The notes under the pieces are model-generated. The model ran no database searches. It saw only the letters and a program-made list of their open reading frames with translations, and was not told where the DNA came from. DNA of 49,468 nt from an archaeon (GTDB lineage Archaea; Thermoproteota; QMWL01). The position numbers and the translations under genes are program-made. This document shows, piece after piece, positions 8,699 to 15,518 of this stretch; the stretch's first letter is position 1, and each line of letters begins with the position of its first letter. The stretch lies in the NCBI GenBank assembly GCA_003661605.2, contig QMWL02000001.1, positions 1-49,468 on the forward strand, given 5' to 3'.

Positions 8699-9858
8699 TG
8701 TAATGCCTCTTGGTACACTTTATAGGTCTGGTCAGCAACCGCTTCCCACGTAAACTCCTGAACGCGCTTTAGCCCACCTCGAATCAAACGTGTGCGTAAG
8801 TCCGGATCTGATAATACCCGACATACTCCCCACGCGATGGATTCTGAGTCCTCTGGATATACCCAGAGCCCCGACTGTTCGTGTTCAACGATCTCCGCTA
8901 ACCCTCCTACTTTACTCACTACTACTGGGGTACCTGCTGCCATTCCCTCTAGAGCTACGATACCAAATGGCTCGTACACAGATGGCACGACTAATACCGC
9001 AGCGGCGTGAAGCAGTCCTGCTAGAAGCTCATCAGGAATAAAGCCCGTGAATCTAACACTATGGCTAATCTGAAGTTCTTTGCTCAGATCTTCCAATCTA
9101 GATCGTAGAGGACCATCTCCTACGATTACCAGCCATGCATCTGGATTCTCTCGCAGTATTTTAGGAAATGCGCGTACTAGGTACTCAACCCCCTTCTGAT
9201 GCACCAACCTACCAACAAACAGTACAACCGATGCGGAAAGAGGAACTCCCACGCGTTGAAGCGCTTTTTGTGGATCGCATCCCCGCAGCACACGTGATAC
9301 GTCGATTCCGTTCGGTATTATCCGAACCTTTTGCTCAGGCAGTTGAAAAACGGAGCATACTTCCTTTCGCATCTGATTGCTTGTTGTAATTACGTAGCGG
9401 CTTTCAAAAGCACCCCACCACTCAATTCCGTGAATTGCGTAAGAATCGGGATGATGCAAACCACCTGCACGTCCGAACTCTGTGCTATGAAAAGTAACAA
9501 TAAGAGGTATGTTTAACGCGTGCTTCAGCTCGATTCCTGAAAGAAAGCAAAGCCAGTCATGTGCATGTACGAGATCAAACTGCTCTTTCCTTGAGAGCAT
9601 GAGTGAGTACTTTGCCATGAAGTGGTTAAACAGCAACGTCCACTGTAAGAAGCCAGGGTGTCCTATCTCGACCCGAATCCTATGGATAGTCAGATTCGTA
9701 TTCAGATTCTCTACAGGTGCTGCATCAGGGAATTCGAGCGTCACTACGTGTACTGCATCTAGTCGATGCGCAAGTGCTCGTGCAAGCCCCCAGCAGTGTC
9801 GTGCGATTCCTCCAACGATTCGTGGAGGGAATTCCCATGTTAACATGAGGAGACGCAC
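8695..9858 (-). CDS. glycosyltransferase family 4 (GT-B fold)
   Basis: A 387-residue retaining GT-B glycosyltransferase. The N-terminal half has the glycogen-synthase/GT4 signature (LMLTWEFPPRIVGGIARH). The C-terminal nucleotide-sugar domain has VLFVGRLVHQKGVEYLV and the E-x7-E motif in YEPFGIVALEGMAAGTPVV. Such enzymes transfer sugars from NDP-sugars to lipids, proteins, polysaccharide or small acceptors; donor and acceptor cannot be read from the sequence. No transmembrane segment or signal peptide is evident, so it acts on the cytoplasmic side. GTG start; it overlaps the following winged-helix gene by 4 bp and is divergent from the small orphan at 9923. Confidence 0.9.
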   Translation of the reverse strand: MRLLMLTWEFPPRIVGGIARHCWGLARALAHRLDAVHVVTLEFPDAAPVENLNTNLTIHRIRVEIGHPGFLQWTLLFNHFMAKYSLMLSRKEQFDLVHAHDWLCFLSGIELKHALNIPLIVTFHSTEFGRAGGLHHPDSYAIHGIEWWGAFESRYVITTSNQMRKEVCSVFQLPEQKVRIIPNGIDVSRVLRGCDPQKALQRVGVPLSASVVLFVGRLVHQKGVEYLVRAFPKILRENPDAWLVIVGDGPLRSRLEDLSKELQISHSVRFTGFIPDELLAGLLHAAAVLVVPSVYEPFGIVALEGMAAGTPVVVSKVGGLAEIVEHEQSGLWVYPEDSESIAWGVCRVLSDPDLRTRLIRGGLKRVQEFTWEAVADQTYKVYQEALQ

Positions 9859-9922
9859 GGTGCCTCTCGATACGGTTCAATAAATCGATAGGGAGTTATG
9901 ATACTCTTTCCTGACAGATAAG

Positions 9923-10219
9923 ATGCCGAAGGATCTGTGGAAGGTTTGCGACTTAACTGAAAGCATATCCATAATCCTAGAACATCTCGCCAATAATGAG
10001 AACAACGTCTCACTTACGAAGAGAGCCCTAAACCTACGTCAGTACATATATCAGCTGGTAGATGGAGATACACATGCTGCTTTTGCAGCCCTTCAACACG
10101 TTCACGAGATTACCCGTATAGCGGCTTTCAAGATATTCGTGAGTAACGGTACCAATACTAAGCTCTGGGAACGTCTTCTTCGCGAGTGTGAACAACTGTA
10201 CATGGAGCTACTTTCCTAG
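9923..10219 (+). CDS. hypothetical small helical protein (first of a tandem pair)
   Basis: I do not recognise this 98-residue protein. It lacks signal peptide, membrane segment, metal-binding cysteines or repeats and looks all-helical, with heptad-like leucines (SIILEHLANNENN, LWERLLRECEQLYMELL). It resembles its downstream neighbour in length, helix layout and the H-x-x-x-x-A/L pattern of its middle part, which suggests an ancient tandem duplication. The start is ATG, 64 bp from the divergent glycosyltransferase start, and the neighbour begins 8 bp after its stop. Confidence 0.6.
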   Translation: MPKDLWKVCDLTESISIILEHLANNENNVSLTKRALNLRQYIYQLVDGDTHAAFAALQHVHEITRIAAFKIFVSNGTNTKLWERLLRECEQLYMELLS

Positions 10220-10227
10220 GCTTTAAT

Positions 10228-10575
10228 ATGAACGAGACTTTTCATACGGTTGCTCAGGAGTTAAAGCGGGTTCTCTTTGCCATTCAAGCAAGTGGTCTTT
10301 CCAACGAGTTTAATGAGGAGCTGCGTGTTGTTGCAAACACAATAACTCTAATCGAAGAAGCTGCCTCTTCAGACACGATACCTTCGTTTCGTCTTCTCCT
10401 GGCGCTTCATAAGACCTCAATCGCACTTCTATCCTTGATAGCACAAATCCCTGAAACTGCACCGCGACTATCACAAGTAGAGGCGTTGGTGTCACGTTTA
10501 CACAACGAGCTCTGTAAAACTGGCTTTTACCACATGACTGGTCGAGACTCTATGGCCAGAGCAGCAGATCTCTAA
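10228..10575 (+). CDS. hypothetical small helical protein (second of a tandem pair)
   Basis: A 115-residue protein I cannot assign. It is predicted mostly helical, with a core like the preceding gene (LRVVANTITLIEEA, SFRLLLALHKTSIALLSLI) and no catalytic motif, metal site or membrane segment that I can defend. ATG start; it follows its partner by 8 bp and probably shares its transcript. The last 26 bp overlap the convergent gene at 10550-11176. Confidence 0.55.
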   Translation: MNETFHTVAQELKRVLFAIQASGLSNEFNEELRVVANTITLIEEAASSDTIPSFRLLLALHKTSIALLSLIAQIPETAPRLSQVEALVSRLHNELCKTGFYHMTGRDSMARAADL

Positions 10576-11176
10576 CACTTAGTTCCTTTGCGTTAACGCA
10601 CCATAGATGGTAGACTCCTCGCTTAGGTCGTAAGCGTTTCAACACTCCCTTAATGCCTGAAACCAGGTCCTCTGTTGCATACGTATCCATCAAGACCAGC
10701 ACCATGTGCGGAACCAGCTGACCACTTTTCACGGTCTCTTCGAGGACCTCTTCAGGCTTGTTCGGTCGCGCCCGCGGAGCTGGGCGTCGAAGCCACATCT
10801 CCATACGCTCCACCCACTTAGCTGCCTCTCGATACGCCCTCACACCTTTCTTTCGCTCAAGGGGTAGCGCTACGACAAAAAACGCATCATTACCTTTAAC
10901 TCCTACCGTTGTGATCTTTAGATCACGCACCTTACGAAAGAACTTATCAGTACCCAACTCCTCAAGATGCTTCCTCACTGCTATCTGCAGACTAAACTCC
11001 TCTAAGGACATACCCGACTTCCACGCTATTCCGTATCGAGCAGACCATAACGCAGCCTTTAGCATGGTGACGCTCTCCTCCAAAGCAGCCCTGAAGGGAG
11101 CATCTTCAGGCGTCTCCTTTAACAACTCCTGAACCTCCTCCCACAGACGCGTCAATCTTTCTACAGGGCTACTCAT
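10550..11176 (-). CDS. conserved-looking hypothetical protein
   Basis: A 208-residue protein from an ATG at 11176 (MSSPVERL). A longer frame reaching 11245 exists, but it would run through the 3' end of the tRNA-Gly gene on the same strand, so I reject it. The protein has a helical N-terminal half (LWEEVQELLKETPEDAP, LEEFSLQIAVRKHLEELG), a central beta-rich patch (ITTVGVKGNDAFFVVALPLERK), a basic proline segment (RRPAPRARPNKPEE) and a C-terminal LVPHMVLVLMDTY / YHLWCVNAKEL stretch. No catalytic motif is recognised. The proximity of tRNA genes gives no clear functional clue. Confidence 0.6.
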   Translation of the reverse strand: MSSPVERLTRLWEEVQELLKETPEDAPFRAALEESVTMLKAALWSARYGIAWKSGMSLEEFSLQIAVRKHLEELGTDKFFRKVRDLKITTVGVKGNDAFFVVALPLERKKGVRAYREAAKWVERMEMWLRRPAPRARPNKPEEVLEETVKSGQLVPHMVLVLMDTYATEDLVSGIKGVLKRLRPKRGVYHLWCVNAKELSVRDLLLWP

Positions 11177-11211
11177 ACAGTGTCTCATACAGCGCAAACA
11201 TAACTGTAAGA

Positions 11212-11290
11212 TGGTGCGCCGGGCGGGATTCGAACCCGCGATCACCGGCGCGGAGGGCCGGGGTCCTAGTCCAGGCTAGACGACCGGCGC
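11212..11290 (-). tRNA. tRNA-Gly (UCC anticodon), unusual C33
   Basis: A complete cloverleaf folds on the minus strand: acceptor GCGCCGG pairs with CCGGCGC, with A73 and an encoded CCA (11212-11214). The D arm is GUCU/GGAC with A14, G18-G19 and A21; the T arm is GCGGG-UUCGAAU-CCCGC. The anticodon stem is CCGGC/GCCGG with loop CCUCCGC, giving UCC at 34-36. G1-C72, C2-G71, C35, C36 and A73 agree with archaeal tRNA-Gly identity. The oddity is C33 (normally U33) with G37 in place of A37. Reading CCG as the anticodon (Arg) would break pair 31-39. A weak TATA-like GTTAAAG lies about 25-32 bp upstream. Confidence 0.85.
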
Positions 11291-11364
11291 TATCGGACCT
11301 ATTTCCTCTAGCTGGCTTTAACGTTTTACGGAACACCGATATAGTGGTAGTGTGTAGCGTTGTG

Positions 11365-11423
11365 GGGGATGACGACTGACACCAGGACCTAGTGTAGTGC
11401 GGAAAGCGACCACTTCTGACCCC
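11365..11423 (+). ncRNA. candidate box C/D sRNA (low confidence)
   Basis: Between tRNA-Gly and tRNA-Tyr a 59-nt stretch is framed by GGGG (11365-11368) and CCCC (11420-11423). Directly inside these lie AUGACGA (11369-11375), one mismatch from box C RUGAUGA, and CUGA (11416-11419), a perfect box D. The size and terminal stem fit archaeal C/D sRNAs of 50-60 nt. The internal C'/D' boxes are not convincing and the C box is imperfect, so this could be coincidence. The proteins that would bind it, Nop5 and fibrillarin, are encoded 1.1 kb downstream. Confidence 0.3.
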
Positions 11424-11428
11424 TGAAA

Positions 11429-11438
11429 CTTTAATTAG
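11429..11438 (+). promoter_or_regulatory. TATA-like promoter of tRNA-Tyr
   Basis: CTTTAATTAG lies 23-32 bp upstream of the tRNA-Tyr 5' end, the distance expected of an archaeal TATA box bound by TBP, with an A/C-rich stretch just upstream as a possible BRE. Confidence 0.6.
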
Positions 11439-11460
11439 TGTATAACCTTCTCTTCAGAAG

Positions 11461-11581
11461 CCCCCGGTAGCTCAGCGTGGCAGAGCGGCCGGCTGTAGTC
11501 TCGCCCTCTGGGCGCGATCGAGTAGCCGCCGCTCGGGCAGAAACCGGCAGGTCGGGGGTTCAAGTCCCCCCCGGGGGACCA
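11461..11581 (+). tRNA. tRNA-Tyr (GUA) with a 44-nt intron
   Basis: Acceptor CCCCCGG/CCGGGGG gives the C1-G72 pair typical of archaeal tRNA-Tyr, with A73 and an encoded CCA. The D arm is GCUC-AGCGUGGCA-GAGC, the T arm GGGGG-UUCAAGU-CCCCC. The anticodon loop is C-U-GUA-G-A, interrupted after position 37 by an intron at 11499-11542. The splice region forms the core of a bulge-helix-bulge: a 4-bp central helix CUGU/GCAG with a 3-nt AGU bulge at the 5' site and a 3-nt AAA bulge at the 3' site, each cut after its second base. The inner helix is weak, so the motif is of the relaxed type. The intron contains a small CGCCC/GGGCG hairpin. Confidence 0.95.
11499..11542 (+). other. tRNA-Tyr intron (position 37/38)
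   Basis: The 44-nt intron is bounded by the bulge-helix-bulge described for tRNA-Tyr. It carries a 5-bp hairpin (CGCCC-UCU-GGGCG). I see no box C/D elements in it. Confidence 0.85.
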
Positions 11582-11584
11582 CTA

Positions 11585-12499
11585 CTATCGTTTATGCGCT
11601 GCGCCGATCATTTCCTCTATGCTTCCATAGCCATGCCTCCTCATATACGACCGTATACCTGACAGAATTCTCGGTACAAGCTGTTCAGGCTGCTCCTTCG
11701 AAAATGCTGTTCCTATCCCTACACAGCGTGCACCTGATAAGATGAACTTCACAGCATCTACCCAACTTTCCACACCTCCACATCCTATGATTGGCTTCTC
11801 CGTTACCTCGTATAGTGTGTACACGCACGCCAGTGCGATGGGACGAAGTGCAGGCCCTGACATCCCCCCATAAGTTACCGATAGAACTGGTCGGACAAGT
11901 TCCACATCGATGTCAGTCGCTGCAATGGTGTTTGTTGCTGTAAATCCAGCAGCACCTCCATCTTCAGCGGCTTCAGCCATCTCTATGATACGCGATGGTT
12001 CAGCAGGTAGCTTCACGATTACGGGTTTTCCAGAGGCTCGAGCCACCACTCTTACCGCTTTGCGCAATAGGTCGTAGTTCGTAACAAAAGTTCCTCCCAC
12101 CTCTTTCACATGTGGACAGGACACGTTTAGTTCAACAGCTAGCAAGGGAAGCCTACGAAGTAGCCTCCCCACCACCTCTAGCTCTTCCAGACTTGTGCCG
12201 AAGATGCTGGCGATAACAGGAACCCTATTACGAAGTAAGGTAGTTATTTCCCGGATCATATGCTGCGCACCTGGGTTAGCCAGCCCCACGGCATTCAACA
12301 AACCAAACCCGAGATCTGCTACTACGGGGTTTGGATTACCATGCCATGCGTTCAGCGAAAACGACTTTGTTGTAACCGCGGCTATCCCGGATCGAAAAAC
12401 GCGTAGCATTCCATCTGCTGATAAGCCCAGAATCCCTGCAGCTAGTACGAGCGGATTACGAAGTCTACGGCCGACGAGAGTTACCGAAAGTTGAGCCAC
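11585..12499 (-). CDS. pyrD: dihydroorotate dehydrogenase, class 1B catalytic subunit
   Basis: This FMN enzyme oxidises dihydroorotate to orotate in pyrimidine synthesis. The 304-residue TIM barrel has the N-terminal NPLVLAAGILG, the FMN/substrate segment NPNPV..GLLNAVGLANPG, the catalytic base C128 in LNVSCPH (Cys marks class 1), and the FMN-phosphate loops IIGCGGVESW and CVGIGTA. Class 1B enzymes pass electrons to a PyrK subunit, and a PyrK gene is present at 48169-48987, 36 kb away. GTG start, 43 bp from the divergent nop5. Its 3' end comes within 4 bp of the tRNA-Tyr CCA. Confidence 0.94.
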   Translation of the reverse strand: MAQLSVTLVGRRLRNPLVLAAGILGLSADGMLRVFRSGIAAVTTKSFSLNAWHGNPNPVVADLGFGLLNAVGLANPGAQHMIREITTLLRNRVPVIASIFGTSLEELEVVGRLLRRLPLLAVELNVSCPHVKEVGGTFVTNYDLLRKAVRVVARASGKPVIVKLPAEPSRIIEMAEAAEDGGAAGFTATNTIAATDIDVELVRPVLSVTYGGMSGPALRPIALACVYTLYEVTEKPIIGCGGVESWVDAVKFILSGARCVGIGTAFSKEQPEQLVPRILSGIRSYMRRHGYGSIEEMIGAAHKR

Positions 12500-12515
12500 A
12501 CATCCTTCCTTAGCA

Positions 12516-12524
12516 TTAATTAAA
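12516..12524. promoter_or_regulatory. TATA-like element between pyrD and nop5
   Basis: TTAATTAAA sits in the 43-bp gap between the divergent pyrD and nop5 starts, 19-27 bp upstream of the nop5 GTG. That spacing would start transcription close to the start codon (leaderless mRNA). Its core TTAATTAA is palindromic, so it could in principle serve both directions, although it is a little close (17-24 bp) to the pyrD start. Confidence 0.5.
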
Positions 12525-12542
12525 CAGTTTGAGACCGCCTCT

Positions 12543-13733
12543 GTGAAGGCTTACGTCTTCGACACTACCTATGGTCTATTCCTCGTCGATGAGGAGGGCA
12601 ATCACATTTACTCTATACCTTATCCTAAAGACCCCAAACAGGTAGCTGAGCGTATTCGCCACCTCGCCACAGGAACACCCGTAGAGGAGCTTGTCCGTCT
12701 TATTGAACCGTTCAAAAACACCTATGAGGCTTTTCGTTTCGAGCGCGATGAGGTAGCGGAAGCCGCGCGCAAAGCTCTTGGTGTGAACGTTGAGGTCGAA
12801 TCTCCGAGTCCCGTTGGTGTTAGGTTCCGACAACAACTACTGGACCTCGTTGTATCCAACAAATGGTTCCCAACACCCGCTGAAGCACTTCGCTTCGCAC
12901 ACGAAGTAGCATCTACTCTCTCCATCGAACAAATAGCGCGGGAAGTTATGCGTCGTGATGTCCTTGCTATTCAGGTGGTTAAGTACATTGATAGTTTAAA
13001 CGAAATAATTAACATGTTAACTAACCGTCTTGTAGAGTGGTACGGTGTTCATTTTCCAGAACTCTACAAAATAGTAGATGACCGCGAACTGTTTACACGA
13101 ATCGTCGCCGAGCTAGGAACACGTGACAACTTCACTCCCGAGAAAATTCGAGAGATTGTCGGAAGCAAGGATAAAGCAGACGCGATACTTCGAGCAGCAG
13201 ACCGATCTGTAGGTGCTCCTCTAAGAAAACCTGATACTGACCGCATCGTTAACACCGCGCATCTAATCCTCGATCTTTACAAGGAACGTGAGCGTTGTGC
13301 GGACTACCTCGACTCCATCATGAACGAAGTTGCTCCCAATATCCGCGAGCTGGTTGGAACAACGATAGGTGCTCGACTAATCGCACTAGCTGGAGGGCTT
13401 GATAAATTGGCGCGTCTTCCTTCGAGTACAATCCAGGTTCTTGGTGCAGAAAAGGCGCTCTTTCGCGCTCTCCGCCGCGGAGGTAGACCTCCCAAACACG
13501 GGGTGATATTCCAGCACCCCTGGATTCACGGATCCCCTCGTAGAATTCGAGGTCGTATCGCGCGCACCCTTGCATGTAAGCTATCAATAGCAGCTCGTCT
13601 TGACTACTTCGGCGGCGAGTTTCAGGGACCTGAACTACGGAAAGAGGTGGAGGAGCGTGTTAGAAAGCTCCGCGAGCAGTATGCACGCGAACGCCTAAAG
13701 CCTACGCGTCGGCGAAGGCGAAGAAAGCGATGA
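12543..13733 (+). CDS. nop5: C/D-box RNP core protein Nop5 (Nop56/58)
   Basis: Nop5 is the scaffold of box C/D sRNPs that guide 2'-O-methylation of rRNA and tRNA. The 396 residues show the N-terminal fibrillarin-binding domain (MKAYVFDTTYGLFLVDEEG), a central coiled coil (about 120-240) and the NOP domain (IRELVGTTIGARLIALAGGLDKLARLPSSTIQVLGAEKALFRALR near 272-315), ending in a basic tail (RRRRRRKR). GTG start. It overlaps the fibrillarin gene by 4 bp (ATGA), the conserved archaeal nop5-flpA arrangement; the two proteins form a complex in the sRNP. Confidence 0.96.
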   Translation: MKAYVFDTTYGLFLVDEEGNHIYSIPYPKDPKQVAERIRHLATGTPVEELVRLIEPFKNTYEAFRFERDEVAEAARKALGVNVEVESPSPVGVRFRQQLLDLVVSNKWFPTPAEALRFAHEVASTLSIEQIAREVMRRDVLAIQVVKYIDSLNEIINMLTNRLVEWYGVHFPELYKIVDDRELFTRIVAELGTRDNFTPEKIREIVGSKDKADAILRAADRSVGAPLRKPDTDRIVNTAHLILDLYKERERCADYLDSIMNEVAPNIRELVGTTIGARLIALAGGLDKLARLPSSTIQVLGAEKALFRALRRGGRPPKHGVIFQHPWIHGSPRRIRGRIARTLACKLSIAARLDYFGGEFQGPELRKEVEERVRKLREQYARERLKPTRRRRRRKR

Positions 13734-14428
13734 GCGCAACAATCACCCCACACCCTGAATTCGAAGGTGTATACATAGTTGAATACCCTGATGGTACCCG
13801 CTTCATCGCAACCAAAAGCCTAGCTCGAGGTGTATCTGTCTATGGGGAGCGGGTCATTCGACGCGAAGACGAAGAATACCGTATATGGGACCCCTACAGA
13901 AGCAAGCTTGCTGCTGCTCTTCTGAAGAACCTCAAGCACTTCCCCTTCCGACTCGGCATCCGCGTTCTATACCTCGGTGCTGCTAGCGGAACCACGGTAA
14001 GCCACGTATCGGACATCGTTGGTGAAACCGGGGTAGTATATGCAGTCGAGTTCGCTCAACGAGTATTCCGCGATCTTATTCAACGTGTTGTACAGCACCG
14101 ACCTAATGTCGTTCCCATCTTCGCCGACGCACGCCTACCTGCCGACTACTCTACCTTCGTTGACGCGGTCGATGTTGTCTACTGCGACATTGCACAGCCA
14201 TTCCAAGCCGACGTTCTCGCCGATAACACAGACTACTTCCTTCGCCCAGGAGGGTCCTTCTTCCTCGCGATCAAGGCACCCAGCATTGATGTGACCGCAA
14301 AACCCTCTGAGGTTTTTGCTAAGGAAAAGCAACGTCTCGTCGAACGAGGTCTGAAGATCTTAGAGGATATCGATCTTCGCCCCTACGACGAAGCTCATCG
14401 AATGGTTGTCGGTGTTCGACCTGCATAA
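13730..14428 (+). CDS. flpA: fibrillarin-like rRNA/tRNA 2'-O-methyltransferase
   Basis: Fibrillarin is the catalytic SAM-dependent subunit of the C/D sRNP. The 232 residues include an N-terminal beta domain (GVYIVEYPDGTRFIATKSL), a SAM-binding loop VLYLGAASGTTVSHVSD, the acidic SAM ligand in VYAVEFAQRV, motif VDVVYCDIAQPFQ with the catalytic aspartate, and the lysine in FFLAIKAPSID. Length is standard. ATG start, overlapping nop5 by 4 bp. Its last 23 bp overlap the frame of the DUF61 gene, so three genes run as one unit. Confidence 0.97.
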   Translation: MSATITPHPEFEGVYIVEYPDGTRFIATKSLARGVSVYGERVIRREDEEYRIWDPYRSKLAAALLKNLKHFPFRLGIRVLYLGAASGTTVSHVSDIVGETGVVYAVEFAQRVFRDLIQRVVQHRPNVVPIFADARLPADYSTFVDAVDVVYCDIAQPFQADVLADNTDYFLRPGGSFFLAIKAPSIDVTAKPSEVFAKEKQRLVERGLKILEDIDLRPYDEAHRMVVGVRPA

Positions 14429-14861
14429 GGAGGATTCGGAGCGGCTTGTTCGCAAACTTATCGATATTGAAATCCAGTGGCTCAACTCCCACCTGCCCCA
14501 TCAACGAAAAACCATCGATGAGCTACTACAGGAAGACCCTCCCTACTACGTAACCGTTCGAGGCGAGCACTCCTACATTAGCCATAGCGACGTTGAAAAT
14601 GTTGCCACGCTTCTCCCCCCAGAACTTCGCCCTCACGTTCGCTTCCCCATCGTAGTACTTCGCGACCTGTCCAAGGGGGAGGGAACGCTGGTAGTATCAG
14701 GGTCTGATCACGATCGACGCTTCGTTGCAGCTCTGCTCGAAATTCCTTACAGAGGCGATGGTGAGTTGATCGTTTACTGGCCTGAGGTGCAGAAGCTGGC
14801 TAATCTGCTTGGAGGCTTGCTCTGCATAGGCTTCAGAGTTTCACGAGAAGAACCGCGTTAA
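14412..14861 (+). CDS. UPF0216/DUF61 family protein
   Basis: This protein of about 149 residues matches the archaeal UPF0216 (DUF61) family in overall pattern: IDIEIQWLNSHLPHQRKTIDELL, then YYVTVRGEHSYISHSDVENVATLLP, then a C-terminal ELIVYWPEVQKLANLLG. Its biochemical role is unknown. The start is ambiguous: TTG at 14406 or GTG at 14412, both inside the end of the fibrillarin gene. The position behind nop5-flpA suggests a link to RNA modification or ribosome biogenesis (inference). Its 3' end overlaps the convergent RNase HII gene by 21 bp. Confidence 0.8.
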   Translation: MFDLHKEDSERLVRKLIDIEIQWLNSHLPHQRKTIDELLQEDPPYYVTVRGEHSYISHSDVENVATLLPPELRPHVRFPIVVLRDLSKGEGTLVVSGSDHDRRFVAALLEIPYRGDGELIVYWPEVQKLANLLGGLLCIGFRVSREEPR

Positions 14862-15518
14862 CCGCATTTGTGCGTGTTCCTCGACTAGGCGCTTCGCGGG
14901 TAAGTAGCTCCACCGCGTGAACCGCGGAAGGTGACGGTAACGCTTCCACCAAAGTTTGAGGAACTTTAGTGTTTTAGGATCCGTACAGTAGCCAGATCCA
15001 AAATCGCCATACCTCTCCTGTAACAGCAGTACGTGTCTCTCCCTTACAGTCTTTGCAACAATCGACGCTGCTGCTACTATCGGGTAGCGCGCGTCAGCTT
15101 CATGCTCGCTTACGATAGCAACGTCTTGTGAAAGGAAGCTTCGAATCGTCTCTGCAAACCGCTCTGGGTTTACATCCGCTGCGTCAACATAAGCTCTATC
15201 GGGGCTAAGCTCATTTATAATGGAAGCAAAGATTTTCGCCTCCAGTAGATTTAGCTTAGTAAGACGCTTTTGCCGCTCAACATATAGATCGATCTCGGTG
15301 GGATACACCACCCTAACCGCTACAGCTTCACACACATCAATTATCCTATCATATAGCACCTCTCGCTCCTCAGGACGTAACTGCTTCGAATCCCTAACCC
15401 CTAGCTGTCTTAAGAATTCCAGTTTGCCTTCCCTGACTAGCACTCCTGCTACGACTAGGGGACCGATAACAGGTCCTCTCCCTGCTTCATCAATGCCTGC
15501 TATTCTCAGATCACTCAA
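14841..15518 (-). CDS. rnhB: ribonuclease HII
   Basis: RNase HII cuts the RNA strand of RNA-DNA hybrids and removes single ribonucleotides from DNA. The catalytic GIDEAGRGP motif, the DSKQL motif, AYVDAADVN and HEADARYPIVAAASIVAKTVRE (carrying further acidic ligands) are present. The start is best placed at TTG 15518, giving MSDLRIAGIDEAGRG and about 225 residues, the normal archaeal length; the longer frame to 15581 adds a cysteine-rich leader that no family member needs. That TTG lies within the stop region of the upstream PHI gene (8-bp overlap). The 3' end overlaps DUF61 by 21 bp. Confidence 0.94.
   Translation of the reverse strand: MSDLRIAGIDEAGRGPVIGPLVVAGVLVREGKLEFLRQLGVRDSKQLRPEEREVLYDRIIDVCEAVAVRVVYPTEIDLYVERQKRLTKLNLLEAKIFASIINELSPDRAYVDAADVNPERFAETIRSFLSQDVAIVSEHEADARYPIVAAASIVAKTVRERHVLLLQERYGDFGSGYCTDPKTLKFLKLWWKRYRHLPRFTRWSYLPAKRLVEEHAQMRLTRFFS

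Noticed and set aside
11177..11245. N-terminal extension of the 208-residue protein to 11245
   Set aside because: It would include the 3' half of the tRNA-Gly T arm and acceptor as coding sequence; the ATG at 11176 avoids this.
11212..11290. Reading the odd tRNA as tRNA-Arg with anticodon CCG
   Set aside because: This shift makes C33 a normal U33 but leaves C31-C39 unpaired and puts C at 37; the Gly reading keeps all five stem pairs.
11477..11662. 61-codon ORF running through tRNA-Tyr and its intron
   Set aside because: It is the tRNA gene itself read as protein and continues into the convergent pyrD gene; no family features.
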